This document shows positions 29,253 through 36,768 of a stretch of 36,794 nt of DNA, one piece after another. The DNA is taken from contig JABDIW010000041.1 of the NCBI GenBank assembly GCA_013003515.1, positions 1 through 36,794 of the forward strand. Direction: 5' to 3'. This DNA is from Acidimicrobiia bacterium. GTDB taxonomy: Bacteria > Actinomycetota > Acidimicrobiia > Spongiisociales > UBA5794. Every line of letters starts with the position of its first letter. Position 1 is the stretch's first letter. Made by a program: the position numbers and the translations under genes. A model generated the notes under the pieces. The model had not been told where the DNA came from. It was given only the letters and a program-made list of their open reading frames with translations, and did no database searches.

Positions 29253-29289
29253 CGACGGGGACCCCGAGCCACCTGCGGGGTCCCCGTCG
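29253..29289 (-). terminator. 14-bp perfect hairpin after the capsid gene
   Basis: CGACGGGGACCCCG (29253-29266) pairs perfectly with CGGGGTCCCCGTCG (29276-29289) around a 9-base loop, 46 bases after the capsid stop. It likely reduces read-through or protects the abundant capsid mRNA from 3' decay. A short TCTGCT/AGCAGA hairpin lies just upstream of it in the transcript. Confidence 0.8.
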
Positions 29290-29334
29290 ATGCTCTGCTC
29301 TTGCCAGCAGAACGATGAGCCTCAGCTCCTCAGA

Positions 29335-30789
29335 TCAGGCGACCTGGAGGAGACGGAAGGGCTCGGTGATGTGGCAGTCGGAGCCGACACGGGAGTACAT
29401 GACGACGCCGCGCTTGCCGGTCGGCCGCTGGTTGGCACCCATGACGTTCTGGATGCGCTCCACGGTCACGCCCATGCGCTGGACAATCTTGAAGTGGGAG
29501 AAGTCCCCCAAGATCGCGACGTTGTTGCCGGTCGCAACTGCGTTGTCGAGCGACTCCGACGCACCGATGGGCCGACCCATGAGGGTACGGACGCCGTCGG
29601 CGGTGATGTCGACCGAGAAGTTGGCGTCGTTCGTGCCGAACTGGCGGATGGCGGCAGTGATGCCGTCAGCCATGAGCCAGCTCGACCGGTCGCGCCAACG
29701 CACCGGCAGCTCCACGTACCGCAGGTCGTAGACGTCGTCGGCGTCGAGGACACCCACGGCGTCGGTTGCGACCTCGGAAGCCACCACAGCATCGAGAGCG
29801 GTCAGGACGCCGGTCGGCTGAGCCGTGCCGGTGCCCGTCACGAAGATGGTGTTGAGCTGTTGGTCGCGGCCATCGGCCAGGAGGTTGACGAAGGTCGCGT
29901 CGAGTCCGGCGATGTCCTGGAGAGCTTCGATCGAAGCTTCGAGGTACGCCTGGCTCATGTGGACCGGGATCGCCTTGCCGACGAACGTCGGGCTGTCATC
30001 GCTGGGATGCTCGACACCCTCAGCCACCCACGTCAGAGAGACGCCAGCGGAGCTGACGCCGTTCCAGACGTTGCCCTCGACGAGGGTCACGTTGTCGCCC
30101 ATGCGGCGGATGTCGGACTGGCTGCCCGAGTTGTTGAGCACGACAGTGGGATCGAGGTGCGTCGGAACGACGACCTCGCCGCCCGAACCGTGGCCCGAGC
30201 CGATCTGCACAGCGCGGATCTCGGCTTCGGTCAGCGGCTCCAGGCTGCCACCGGCGAGCTTCTGGAAGCCACCGATGTAGTCGTCGTTGCCGTAGGTCAC
30301 GACGTGGCGGGCAACGAACTCGACGCCGTTGGCGTCCTCGCTCGAAACACCGATGCCGTGACCACGCAGCTTGGCCTCTGCCTCTGCGGCATGCTCGGGG
30401 GCGAAGCACTTGTCTTCGAGAACCTGGAGAGCGGCCGAGCGGACACGCTGGTTGTACTCGGCTTCGCCGTAGGCCCAGCGGTTGTGCAGGACTTCGAGCG
30501 GGTGCTCCTGGGTCGGGCTGTCGGCCTTGGGGGTCACGACGGCGGGGAACGCGGCGCGGGTCTTGGGCTCGTCGGCGGAGGCAGCGACCTGGGGGGCGCT
30601 GGCTTCCAGCTCGGCGGCGCGGACGTTGAGCGCGATGCGCTCATCGGCCTGGGTGACCCATGCTTCGAGCTGATCGAAGTCGGCTGCGAGCTTCTCGGCC
30701 TCTTCGCCCGAGCGGGTTGCGACGTCCTCTGCGAGGGCCTTCATGGCCTCGACGCATTCGGACCGGAACTTGAGGAGTTCTTCCATCAC
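29335..30789 (-). CDS. Major capsid protein (HK97 fold) with N-terminal delta domain
   Basis: A 484-residue protein. Residues 1-60 are a coiled-coil delta/scaffold region (ELLKFRSECVEAMKALAEDV), usually removed by the prohead protease. The HK97-type coat follows from about 115-150: VVPTHLDPTVVLNNSGSQSD, VSLTWVAEGVEHPSDDSPTF, PVHMSQAYLEASIEALQDIA and a C-terminal GDFSHFKIVQRMGVTVERIQ block. It directly follows the protease gene (ATGA overlap). Confidence 0.93.
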   Translation of the reverse strand: MMEELLKFRSECVEAMKALAEDVATRSGEEAEKLAADFDQLEAWVTQADERIALNVRAAELEASAPQVAASADEPKTRAAFPAVVTPKADSPTQEHPLEVLHNRWAYGEAEYNQRVRSAALQVLEDKCFAPEHAAEAEAKLRGHGIGVSSEDANGVEFVARHVVTYGNDDYIGGFQKLAGGSLEPLTEAEIRAVQIGSGHGSGGEVVVPTHLDPTVVLNNSGSQSDIRRMGDNVTLVEGNVWNGVSSAGVSLTWVAEGVEHPSDDSPTFVGKAIPVHMSQAYLEASIEALQDIAGLDATFVNLLADGRDQQLNTIFVTGTGTAQPTGVLTALDAVVASEVATDAVGVLDADDVYDLRYVELPVRWRDRSSWLMADGITAAIRQFGTNDANFSVDITADGVRTLMGRPIGASESLDNAVATGNNVAILGDFSHFKIVQRMGVTVERIQNVMGANQRPTGKRGVVMYSRVGSDCHITEPFRLLQVA

Positions 30790-31442
30790 TGATACTTCCT
30801 TGGATTGAGTGCGGCAATGCGGGCACGCGCCTGCATTGGGGTGAGGCCCGAGACGGGGTCGGGGGTCTCTTCCGCGAGTTCCTGCGAGTGCGGGTCGAAC
30901 GCAGTGATGGAAGTGGGAAGATGCTGCGAGCGGACGCCCGCGATTTCAGCTCCGGCGTAGGCCGGGGCGTGCACGATGCTCACCTCTTGGAGGTTCACTT
31001 CGCTACGGCGGACATGGGTGCGGTCCGCAGACCACTCGTCCTTGCCCTTGACCGGCAAGAAGCCGATCGAGAAATGACCGAGGATGCCGTCCCTGGTGAG
31101 GGTCAAGGCTTCCTCGCCGTCGGGAGTCTCCGAGACGTAGACCTCGCCGACGAGGCCGACGCTTTGCTGCTCCATGTTGCGCACCTGCCCGATGGGTAGG
31201 CGGCCGAAGCGGTGACCGTGCTCGGCGTAAGCGCGGATCGGGCGACCGGAGTTGATCGACCGGGTGAAGGCGCCTGTGCCGAACTCCTCCTGGTACCGCT
31301 CGATCGAGCGCGTCTTCGGGTTGAAGTCGGCGACGTCCGCTGGGGTGTCGAACGGGGCGAAGAGTCCGTAGACGGTACGGCCGTCTTTACGGACTTCGAG
31401 GTCGGCGTTCTCGAACGAACGCCAAAGCAATTCAGCACTCAC
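30786..31442 (-). CDS. Prohead maturation protease (HK97 gp4-like)
   Basis: A 218-residue protease. The catalytic histidine is likely H75 in AYAEHGHRFGRLPIG and the serine S125 in LGHFSIGF; LQEVSIVHAPAYAGA (151-165) follows, as in the family. I start it at the GTG at 31442 because AAAGGAAA lies about nine bases upstream. The ATG at 31514 would add sequence running back through the preceding gene. It would cut the capsid delta domain during head maturation. Confidence 0.88.
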   Translation of the reverse strand: MSAELLWRSFENADLEVRKDGRTVYGLFAPFDTPADVADFNPKTRSIERYQEEFGTGAFTRSINSGRPIRAYAEHGHRFGRLPIGQVRNMEQQSVGLVGEVYVSETPDGEEALTLTRDGILGHFSIGFLPVKGKDEWSADRTHVRRSEVNLQEVSIVHAPAYAGAEIAGVRSQHLPTSITAFDPHSQELAEETPDPVSGLTPMQARARIAALNPRKYQ

Positions 31443-31491
31443 GGTGGAGTTTCCTTTGGTTCGCTGAGCGCCGGATTTCGACGCGTGGCAT

Positions 31492-32085
31492 TCAGTCGAG
31501 AGGGGGTGCGACAAGCTCGAACGTGCGGACCGAGTCCCACTGGTGGGTGGCGAATCGGTCCTGGTCGACCGGGACAGCGATGCCGACGATGCGCCAGCGA
31601 CCGAGCGACTCGCCGGGCTCAGGGTTCGATGCGTCGATGAAAGCGGTGAGGGTGTCAGGGAGTGACCAGACCACCTCGTAGGGGTCTTCTTCGGGCTCCC
31701 AGGTGATCGGGACGTCGATAACTGGGAAGCGCACCGAGTCCTCGACCGACTCCCAGGCGACCGTGACTTGGTAGGGGACGCCCTCGTCGTGGTCGAGCGT
31801 CACTCGCCCTGCGACCGGGATTGCGAGTGTTTCGTCGGCGATCAAGATGTCGGGATCGGGGACTGTCGAGCCGACCTCGCAGTCGCCGACCTCTGGGTCG
31901 ATCTCCTCTGGATGACACGCCGTGATCGTCACAGCCGCCTTCGGCGGTTTCGCCCCGAGCACTCCGAGGGCTATGACGATCGCGAACACTGCGGCGAGGG
32001 CAAGGATGCCGAGAGCGAAGCCGCTCAGGTACGGGTAGTGCTCAATGAAGGAGTCGCGGGTCTCCTTGCGCGTTATGTCTGTCAC
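31492..32085 (-). CDS. Membrane-anchored protein with extracellular domain, in the head module
   Basis: A 197-residue protein. A cytoplasmic N-terminus (MTDITRKETRDSFIEHYPYL) is followed by one membrane segment at about 20-44 (GFALGILALAAVFAIVIALG), then about 150 residues outside: acidic, beta-rich, with two cysteines (ITACHPEE; GDCEVG) and paired patterns such as VPYQVTVAWESVEDSVRFPV. No family is recognised. It lies between the portal and the prohead protease, where a membrane protein is not expected, and it is coupled to the next membrane protein gene (ATGA). It could act in superinfection exclusion. Confidence 0.7.
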   Translation of the reverse strand: MTDITRKETRDSFIEHYPYLSGFALGILALAAVFAIVIALGVLGAKPPKAAVTITACHPEEIDPEVGDCEVGSTVPDPDILIADETLAIPVAGRVTLDHDEGVPYQVTVAWESVEDSVRFPVIDVPITWEPEEDPYEVVWSLPDTLTAFIDASNPEPGESLGRWRIVGIAVPVDQDRFATHQWDSVRTFELVAPPLD

Positions 32086-32504
32086 TGTCGCGCCCTCGCT
32101 GGTGGCACCTCGTCGAAGCGCTCGTTGACGAGGCGTGTGATGAGGTCTTGTTGCTGCTTGACGACGTCGACCACCACATCGGCTAGCTGTTGCGTCTTCT
32201 CCGCCACGGCATGTGTTTCGTTGACCAGCTTCTCGAAGCGCTTCTCGCGTGAGGCTGCTTGCTCCTCACGCTGGGCCGTGTTCACGGCGACGATCTTCCC
32301 GGTGGCGAAGTAGCGGACGACGATCGCTAGACCGGTGATGGAGAGGCCAAGGAGTCCGAACTCCGCCCAACTGCCGCTCGTGAGATCGTTCGAGCCGACC
32401 TGCGAGAGGACGGCTTGTGCGATGACGGCGATTGGGGTAGCGATCGCGGCCACGATCACGAACAATGGGGGCACGGCTGCGGGCACCTCGTCACGCCTCC
32501 TCAT
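32082..32504 (-). CDS. Two-span membrane protein with coiled coil, holin-like
   Basis: A 140-residue protein: a short basic N-terminus (MRRRDEVP), membrane segments at about 12-34 (LFVIVAAIATPIAVIAQAVL) and about 49-66 (FGLLGLSITGLAIVVRYF), then a long coiled coil (REEQAASREKRFEKLVNETH, then AVAEKTQQLADVVVDVVKQQ). Two helices plus a coiled coil could be a second holin or a spanin-like helper, or a partner of the next gene's protein. The ATG at 32504 overlaps the portal end by 14 bases. Confidence 0.7.
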   Translation of the reverse strand: MRRRDEVPAAVPPLFVIVAAIATPIAVIAQAVLSQVGSNDLTSGSWAEFGLLGLSITGLAIVVRYFATGKIVAVNTAQREEQAASREKRFEKLVNETHAVAEKTQQLADVVVDVVKQQQDLITRLVNERFDEVPPARARQ

Positions 32505-33852
32505 CCTCGGCCGCACGTTCGATCTCGACGGGCTCAGGTGGCTTGGCTGTTGGGTCCTGGAGCTGCACCGAGAGGAGGCCGGTGTGTTCGAGGACGGTCG
32601 GGTTTCCGGTCTGGACGAACTGTGCTGCGCTCTCGGGCGTGTAGCCGTCGCGCACGAGCTGGGTGATGGTGGAGGCGTCGTTGGCGCGCACTTGGCTCTG
32701 CTCTGTGACATCTTCCTGGAGGAACATGACGCGGGTCGGATCGAAGGTGAGGCTCTCGGCCCGGTTGGGCTTGTCGAGGATCGGCTCGACGGCTGCCATC
32801 ATCGACTCGGCGTAGGGGACGAACCATGTGTCGCCCCAGGCTCGGCGGGTCATCGCGTAGTTGCCTGCGTTGAGCGAGCTGCCTGCCAGCGCCTCTCGGG
32901 TGCCCATGATGACCGCAGGGACCTGCGATCGGGCGACCACACGGTTCTCTACCCCGCCTGTGAGGTCTCGAACCTGGAGTTCGGAGATATTCGAGCCGAC
33001 GACCGTCGCGTCGCTCGCGCCACCGAGGAACAGGGTGCGTCCGGCGTTGCCTGAGCCCGTGTTGCGTTCGAGGTACATCTCCTTGAACTTCTCGGCCTTC
33101 GCTGGCGTCGTGTTCGGGTCGAACTTGACGATCATCGACGGCGTGGCGTCGTTGCGGAGGTAGTTGGAGACGAACTGCCCGAGCTGGGCGTCGGTCTTGA
33201 GGTCTTGGAGCACGGAGGTGATCCAGGACCGGCCACGCCACCAGGCGTCGGGGTCGGGGTCGCTGTTGAACTGTCCGACCTCTTCGGGCATGAAGAAGGC
33301 GACAACTTCGCCGCGGGTGTTGCGGTACTGCCAGCCGACGAGTTCGGCGTCGGGCAGCCAGGCGTAGTCGAGGTCGCTGGCCTTGGAGCTGGGTGCTTCG
33401 AGGATGGCGTCGAGGCGGCGAGGATCGAGGAGGCGGGCGCCGTCGTTGTTGAAGCCGCGACGGTCGCGGTAGACGTAGCCGCCACCGTGGATCGAGTCGT
33501 GGTTCTCGACCATCTTGAACAACCGCGAGCGGTCTTGGCGCTGCGGGTTCTGGATGGGCTCCAGGCTCGTGTCGGTGAAGAGGTCGCCACGGAAGCTGCG
33601 CCACGCCGGATGGATCTGTGAGACGAGGCCAGAGCGCTTCGAGAGCGCGGTTCCGATCAGTGAGGAGAGCGTCTGCGTCTCGGCGTTGTCGTCGATCGTG
33701 ACCGGGATTGCTCCGTTGCGGTTCACGAGCTGCGACTGGCCGTTGAGCGCGTAGACGTTGCCGCCGTACTGGAAGACCTGATTCTGGTACTCCAGGAGCC
33801 CCTCAGCCTTGCCGAGCCCAAAGCTCGACCGGACCTTAGAAAGCAGGTTCAT
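32491..33852 (-). CDS. Portal protein
   Basis: A 453-residue HK97-type portal: MNLLSKVRSSFGLGKAEGLL, then a core with RLFKMVENHDSIHGGGYVYR, SWITSVLQDLKTDAQLGQFV, SNYLRNDATPSMIVKFDPNT and the C-terminal segment ESLTFDPTRVMFLQEDVTEQ (clip/barrel). The start at 33852 has GAGGA five bases upstream and overlaps the 55-residue membrane protein by 17 bases; a further in-frame start at 33873 is less well placed. It forms the dodecameric ring at the packaging vertex. Confidence 0.93.
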   Translation of the reverse strand: MNLLSKVRSSFGLGKAEGLLEYQNQVFQYGGNVYALNGQSQLVNRNGAIPVTIDDNAETQTLSSLIGTALSKRSGLVSQIHPAWRSFRGDLFTDTSLEPIQNPQRQDRSRLFKMVENHDSIHGGGYVYRDRRGFNNDGARLLDPRRLDAILEAPSSKASDLDYAWLPDAELVGWQYRNTRGEVVAFFMPEEVGQFNSDPDPDAWWRGRSWITSVLQDLKTDAQLGQFVSNYLRNDATPSMIVKFDPNTTPAKAEKFKEMYLERNTGSGNAGRTLFLGGASDATVVGSNISELQVRDLTGGVENRVVARSQVPAVIMGTREALAGSSLNAGNYAMTRRAWGDTWFVPYAESMMAAVEPILDKPNRAESLTFDPTRVMFLQEDVTEQSQVRANDASTITQLVRDGYTPESAAQFVQTGNPTVLEHTGLLSVQLQDPTAKPPEPVEIERAAEDEEA

Positions 33853-34003
33853 CGTCGTCCTCGTCCCAATCAATCAGGAGGGCAGCCGCGGCGATCGCCA
33901 CCGAGAGGAAGCCCAGAAGGACTCCGCCTGGATGGATGGAGATCGCAATGACTGCGAGTGTGATGGCGAAGATCGCCAGGAGGGTCGAGGAGATTGCGTT
34001 CAT
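33836..34003 (-). CDS. 55-residue two-span membrane protein
   Basis: A small gene between terminase and portal. The protein starts MNAISSTLLAIFAITLAVIA, with a first membrane segment at about 6-22, a short turn (SIHPGG), a second segment at about 28-43 (VLLGFLSVAIAAAALL) and an acidic end (DWDEDDDEPAF). The TAA stop at 33836 overlaps the portal start, giving translational coupling. Size and topology resemble very small holin-like proteins, but the position in the head module is unusual. Function unknown. Confidence 0.68.
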   Translation of the reverse strand: MNAISSTLLAIFAITLAVIAISIHPGGVLLGFLSVAIAAAALLIDWDEDDDEPAF

Positions 34004-34018
34004 GTGTGGTGGCTCCGA

Positions 34019-35530
34019 TCAGAGGACGAACGGCTCAGGCTCCATGCCGCGGGCTGCGTAGTACGCCATCGCGGCTGCCATGAGCGGGGTCACGTCGGCC
34101 AGGGAGGATTCGCGGGAGAAGACGAAGCCGTTGTCGCCTGTCTTCTTCTTCACGACACCGTGTGCCGCGTCGTCGAGTGCGTCGTCCTTGCGGATGGTTA
34201 CGGTGCCGTTCTCGATGGCGTCGAAGAACTGACCGCAGGCGGCGATCACTTCGTAGCTCGACAACGGTCGGGCACCGGGGAGTTTGTCGAGGCCCTCGAT
34301 CTGGCTTGCGGGGCCGTGATGGTCGAAGACGAAGGGGACCTCTTCGAGCTTCTCGATGAGGTCGCCGAGGCGCTCAGTGACCCAACCGGTGCCTTGTCGG
34401 TTCTCCAGTAGCTCGACGATGCCGTCGGTGTCGCAGACGGCGATCGAGGTCATGGCTCGGGTGGGGTCGGTGTCGACGGCGAGGAAGCACTGGTCGTCGT
34501 ATGCGGCCTTCACGTCGGTCGCTTCGTCCCAGAGGGTGGGGTCGATGACTTGGGTTGAGGTGAGCTGTGGGCGGTTGCCGAAGGCTCGCTCGAACTCGCC
34601 TTCCTCTTCTTCGAGGGCGATCTTGGCGTGACGGATACTTGAGACGTTCTGGGTGTGTCCGAACGCTGGCATCCACGTGCCCCAGAGATGCTCGTCGTTG
34701 AGCACGTCGGCGTCGGGAGGGGCGGACCACTCGAAGTAGCAGAAGTCCTCGGTGTAGCCCTCCTGGACGGCCTTGCGGCCGGTGCGGACCTTACGGTTGT
34801 AGACCGTCGAGGCTCCGGTGCCTGCGGTCGAGCACACGAGCACTTGTGCGGCGATCTTGGTGATCATCGCGGGCAGGAGGGCTTGCTCGCGACGGTTGTC
34901 GGTGTCGGAGAAGATTTCGTCCATGACGGCGAAGTCGAGGACCATGCCGTGCCCCGCGCTCTCTGACGCTGTCAGGAGGTCGATGCGTGAGCCGTTGACG
35001 AACGTGATGGCCTCGTGGCCGTTGGATCGGTGCACCTTCTTGACGAGTGGCCAGATGGCCGACTTCTCAAGCTGGGGGACCAGCTCGTTGAGGAACTTCT
35101 TGCGGATGTCGGTGCCGGACTGGCCGGTCCAGACGCACTGTTGCGAGATGCCGAGCTTCTTCGGGGATTCGCCCTCGGGCCAGTCCTCGCGGGTGATGCC
35201 CCAGAAGAGGCAACGGTCGAGGAGTATCGAGAAGACGAGGCTCGTCTTGCCGGACTGGCGACAGACGGTGATGAAGGCTTCGCGGAAGGCGGGGATCTTG
35301 TTGCCGACGGCGTCTACGACGTCGACCAGCTCGCAGATGACGCGAAGGCAGATGAGCTGCCACCACATGAGGCCGTTGGACCACCCTGCGAGGCGGGCAA
35401 CGCGCTCGACGCGCCAGGCGAAGTTGTCGCGGCCCTCAGTCGGCGCCGTTGCGTACCTTGGAGGGCACGTTTCCAGCGAGGCTGGCAAGGGCGTCGGCGA
35501 TGGGGTCGGACTCTGGGTTGTCGATGGCAA
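34019..35530 (-). CDS. terL: Terminase large subunit
   Basis: A 503-residue packaging ATPase/nuclease. The N-terminal PRYATAPTEGRDNFAW and LMWWQLICLRV fit the actinophage type. The Walker A variant is RQSGKT (91-96) and Walker B is VLDFAVMDE (E205 catalytic). The nuclease domain begins around LAVDTDPTRAMTSIAVCD. I use the TTG at 35530, which has GAGGTG about seven bases upstream. This makes a 95-base overlap with the preceding gene; a second TTG at 35488 lacks a ribosome site. It pumps DNA through the portal and cuts it. Confidence 0.92.
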   Translation of the reverse strand: MPSTTQSPTPSPTPLPASLETCPPRYATAPTEGRDNFAWRVERVARLAGWSNGLMWWQLICLRVICELVDVVDAVGNKIPAFREAFITVCRQSGKTSLVFSILLDRCLFWGITREDWPEGESPKKLGISQQCVWTGQSGTDIRKKFLNELVPQLEKSAIWPLVKKVHRSNGHEAITFVNGSRIDLLTASESAGHGMVLDFAVMDEIFSDTDNRREQALLPAMITKIAAQVLVCSTAGTGASTVYNRKVRTGRKAVQEGYTEDFCYFEWSAPPDADVLNDEHLWGTWMPAFGHTQNVSSIRHAKIALEEEEGEFERAFGNRPQLTSTQVIDPTLWDEATDVKAAYDDQCFLAVDTDPTRAMTSIAVCDTDGIVELLENRQGTGWVTERLGDLIEKLEEVPFVFDHHGPASQIEGLDKLPGARPLSSYEVIAACGQFFDAIENGTVTIRKDDALDDAAHGVVKKKTGDNGFVFSRESSLADVTPLMAAAMAYYAARGMEPEPFVL

Positions 35531-35738
35531 GACGGATCACCTCGACTGCGTCTTGGAGACGCTTCCAGAGGGCGGCATTGGTGAAGTCCGCGTCGACGGC
35601 GTGGGCGAGCCCGATGGCGAGTGCTTGGTCGGCGGAGTTGACGGGGGACGTGACCGGCATGGAGTCGATCCACGTGACGATCTGGTCCGACATCGGGGTC
35701 GAGCCAGCTCCGTGTGCCGTGATCTTCTCTCCGTACAT
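35436..35738 (-). CDS. Possible small terminase subunit
   Basis: A 100-residue protein (MYGEKITAHGAGSTPMSDQI) with helices such as SADQALAIGLAHAVDADFTN and LWKRLQDAVEVIRLAID. It lies directly upstream of the large terminase and overlaps its start, the usual place for the DNA-recognising small subunit. It lacks a clear N-terminal HTH and is shorter than most, so the call rests on position. It could be an unrelated small protein. Confidence 0.5.
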   Translation of the reverse strand: MYGEKITAHGAGSTPMSDQIVTWIDSMPVTSPVNSADQALAIGLAHAVDADFTNAALWKRLQDAVEVIRLAIDNPESDPIADALASLAGNVPSKVRNGAD

Positions 35739-35740
35739 GG

Positions 35741-35995
35741 TCAGAGGTCCCTCGAAGGTCGGCGCCGATGCGAGGCTCGGAAGACTCGGGCGCTATTGCA
35801 GTGCTTGCACGCTGCTCGGAGGTTGTTCTCGTCGAACCACTCGCCGTCGGCTTCGATCGGAATGATGTGGTCGACGTCGGTGGCTCTTTCGGTGCATCCG
35901 TCGAGCCCGATTTGACATATATAACCGTCGCGTTCGAGGATCACGAGCCGGACTTTGCGCCACGTCGCCGAGTTGTAACAGCGGTGCGCATCCAT
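35741..35995 (-). CDS. HNH endonuclease beside terminase
   Basis: An 84-residue HNH nuclease: RLVILERDGYICQI, TDVDHIIPI (D42, H43), NNLRAACKHCNSAR (N57/N58, with C63 and C66), and an upstream cysteine pair (C27, C34) completing a zinc site. The ATG at 35995 gives MDAHRCYNSATWRKV; the longer open frame upstream is read-through of the neighbouring gene. Small HNH proteins next to terminase, such as HK97 gp74, support cos cleavage during packaging, which favours cohesive-end packaging here. Confidence 0.88.
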   Translation of the reverse strand: MDAHRCYNSATWRKVRLVILERDGYICQIGLDGCTERATDVDHIIPIEADGEWFDENNLRAACKHCNSARVFRASHRRRPSRDL

Positions 35996-36000
35996 CGTGG

Positions 36001-36279
36001 CTATACCTCTATGCCGAGCACCTTCACCTTCGCATCGGTGATCGTGGTGAGTCCTGCGTTCAGGACCCTTACTGTGCATGTGGTGGCGGTCTGGGCGACC
36101 ACTCCGACGACCGTCAAGGTGTCTGGGCCACCGAATATCGAAGGGAACGCGGCGTATGCGGCGTCCGAGAAGGGCCGGACCCATGTCAGGACGACATCTT
36201 GGGCTCCGACCGGGATCGAGGGCGTCGTTTCGACGCCTTGCGGGCCAGATTGGCCCGCTGTGCGAGTTCTGACGATCAT
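36001..36279 (-). CDS. Small beta-rich protein near the packaging end
   Basis: A 92-residue protein: MIVRTRTAGQSGPQGVETTP, then DVVLTWVRPFSDAAYAAFPS, TLTVVGVVAQTATTCTVRVL and TTITDAKVKVLGIEV. It looks like an immunoglobulin-like or decoration-type fold. It is coupled to the upstream gene (ATGA). Such proteins may sit on the capsid or tail; no specific family is recognised. Confidence 0.62.
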   Translation of the reverse strand: MIVRTRTAGQSGPQGVETTPSIPVGAQDVVLTWVRPFSDAAYAAFPSIFGGPDTLTVVGVVAQTATTCTVRVLNAGLTTITDAKVKVLGIEV

Positions 36280-36566
36280 GTGACGGCCAAGTGGTAGCTC
36301 GGGGCGCCGGGGGACCGTAGTTTCACGACCAGGGCCCCGGTTGCGGCCGCTGTGAGCTGGACTGAGCCACTCGCGTCGATGCCGGTGCCGACATACTCGA
36401 CGTCATCGGCCTCGACGGTGGGGTCGGGCGGATTCTCGCCAAATGTCCACCAGATGGTCGACCCTCCACTACGGTTCACGACGTGGATCTGAGGGTTGGA
36501 CGGCGGATCGGTGAATGTGTGAGTTGTCACGATTCCTGCGACCAGTTGGCCACTACGTGTAGGCAC
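36276..36566 (-). CDS. First late gene, small beta-rich protein
   Basis: A 96-residue protein starting at a GTG (MPTRSGQLVAGIVTTHTFTD) with the ribosome site GAAAGGG nine bases upstream. Strands are evident (PQIHVVNRSGGSTIWWTFGE; GSVQLTAAATGALVVKLRSP). It resembles short decoration or fibre-type domains. It is the first gene downstream of the promoter-like region and so the first of the long leftward late operon. Confidence 0.65.
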   Translation of the reverse strand: MPTRSGQLVAGIVTTHTFTDPPSNPQIHVVNRSGGSTIWWTFGENPPDPTVEADDVEYVGTGIDASGSVQLTAAATGALVVKLRSPGAPSYHLAVT

Positions 36567-36645
36567 GCTGTCACGCCCTTTCGGTGCTTCGCCCGTGGAT
36601 CTGGTCGAGACCGGTCTGGCATGGTGGTGCCCACCTTAGCGATGC

Positions 36646-36674
36646 AAGTTAACATGGTGACACATACGTTGCAA
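36646..36674 (-). promoter_or_regulatory. Candidate late-operon promoter
   Basis: On the minus strand TTGCAA (36674-36669) and TAACTT (36651-36646) are separated by 17 bases, about 80 bases before the first late gene. The -35 sits in the palindrome GTTGCAAC, a possible regulator site. The match to sigma-70 consensus is moderate. Confidence 0.5.
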
Positions 36675-36717
36675 CCATATGACGAAAGAAATTCTCCGAC
36701 CCCATGGTCCTTATGGC

Positions 36718-36768
36718 CTATACCCACGCAGCGTGGTGGGCGGTTCCCACGCATCGTGGCGGGTATAG
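36718..36768. repeat. 51-bp compound inverted repeat near the right end
   Basis: CTATACCC (36718-36725) pairs with GGGTATAG (36761-36768). Inside are two near-identical palindromes, CCACGCAGCGTGG and CCACGCATCGTGG, whose inner halves also pair (GCGTGG with CCACGC). The region 36567-36794 has no convincing gene. Possible roles: terminase-binding/cos region, regulator site or terminator. Confidence 0.7.

Noticed and set aside
36527..36754. A 75-residue open frame on the minus strand upstream of the first late gene
   Set aside because: It runs through the candidate promoter and palindromes, overlaps the first late gene, has no ribosome site and reads as non-protein-like sequence.
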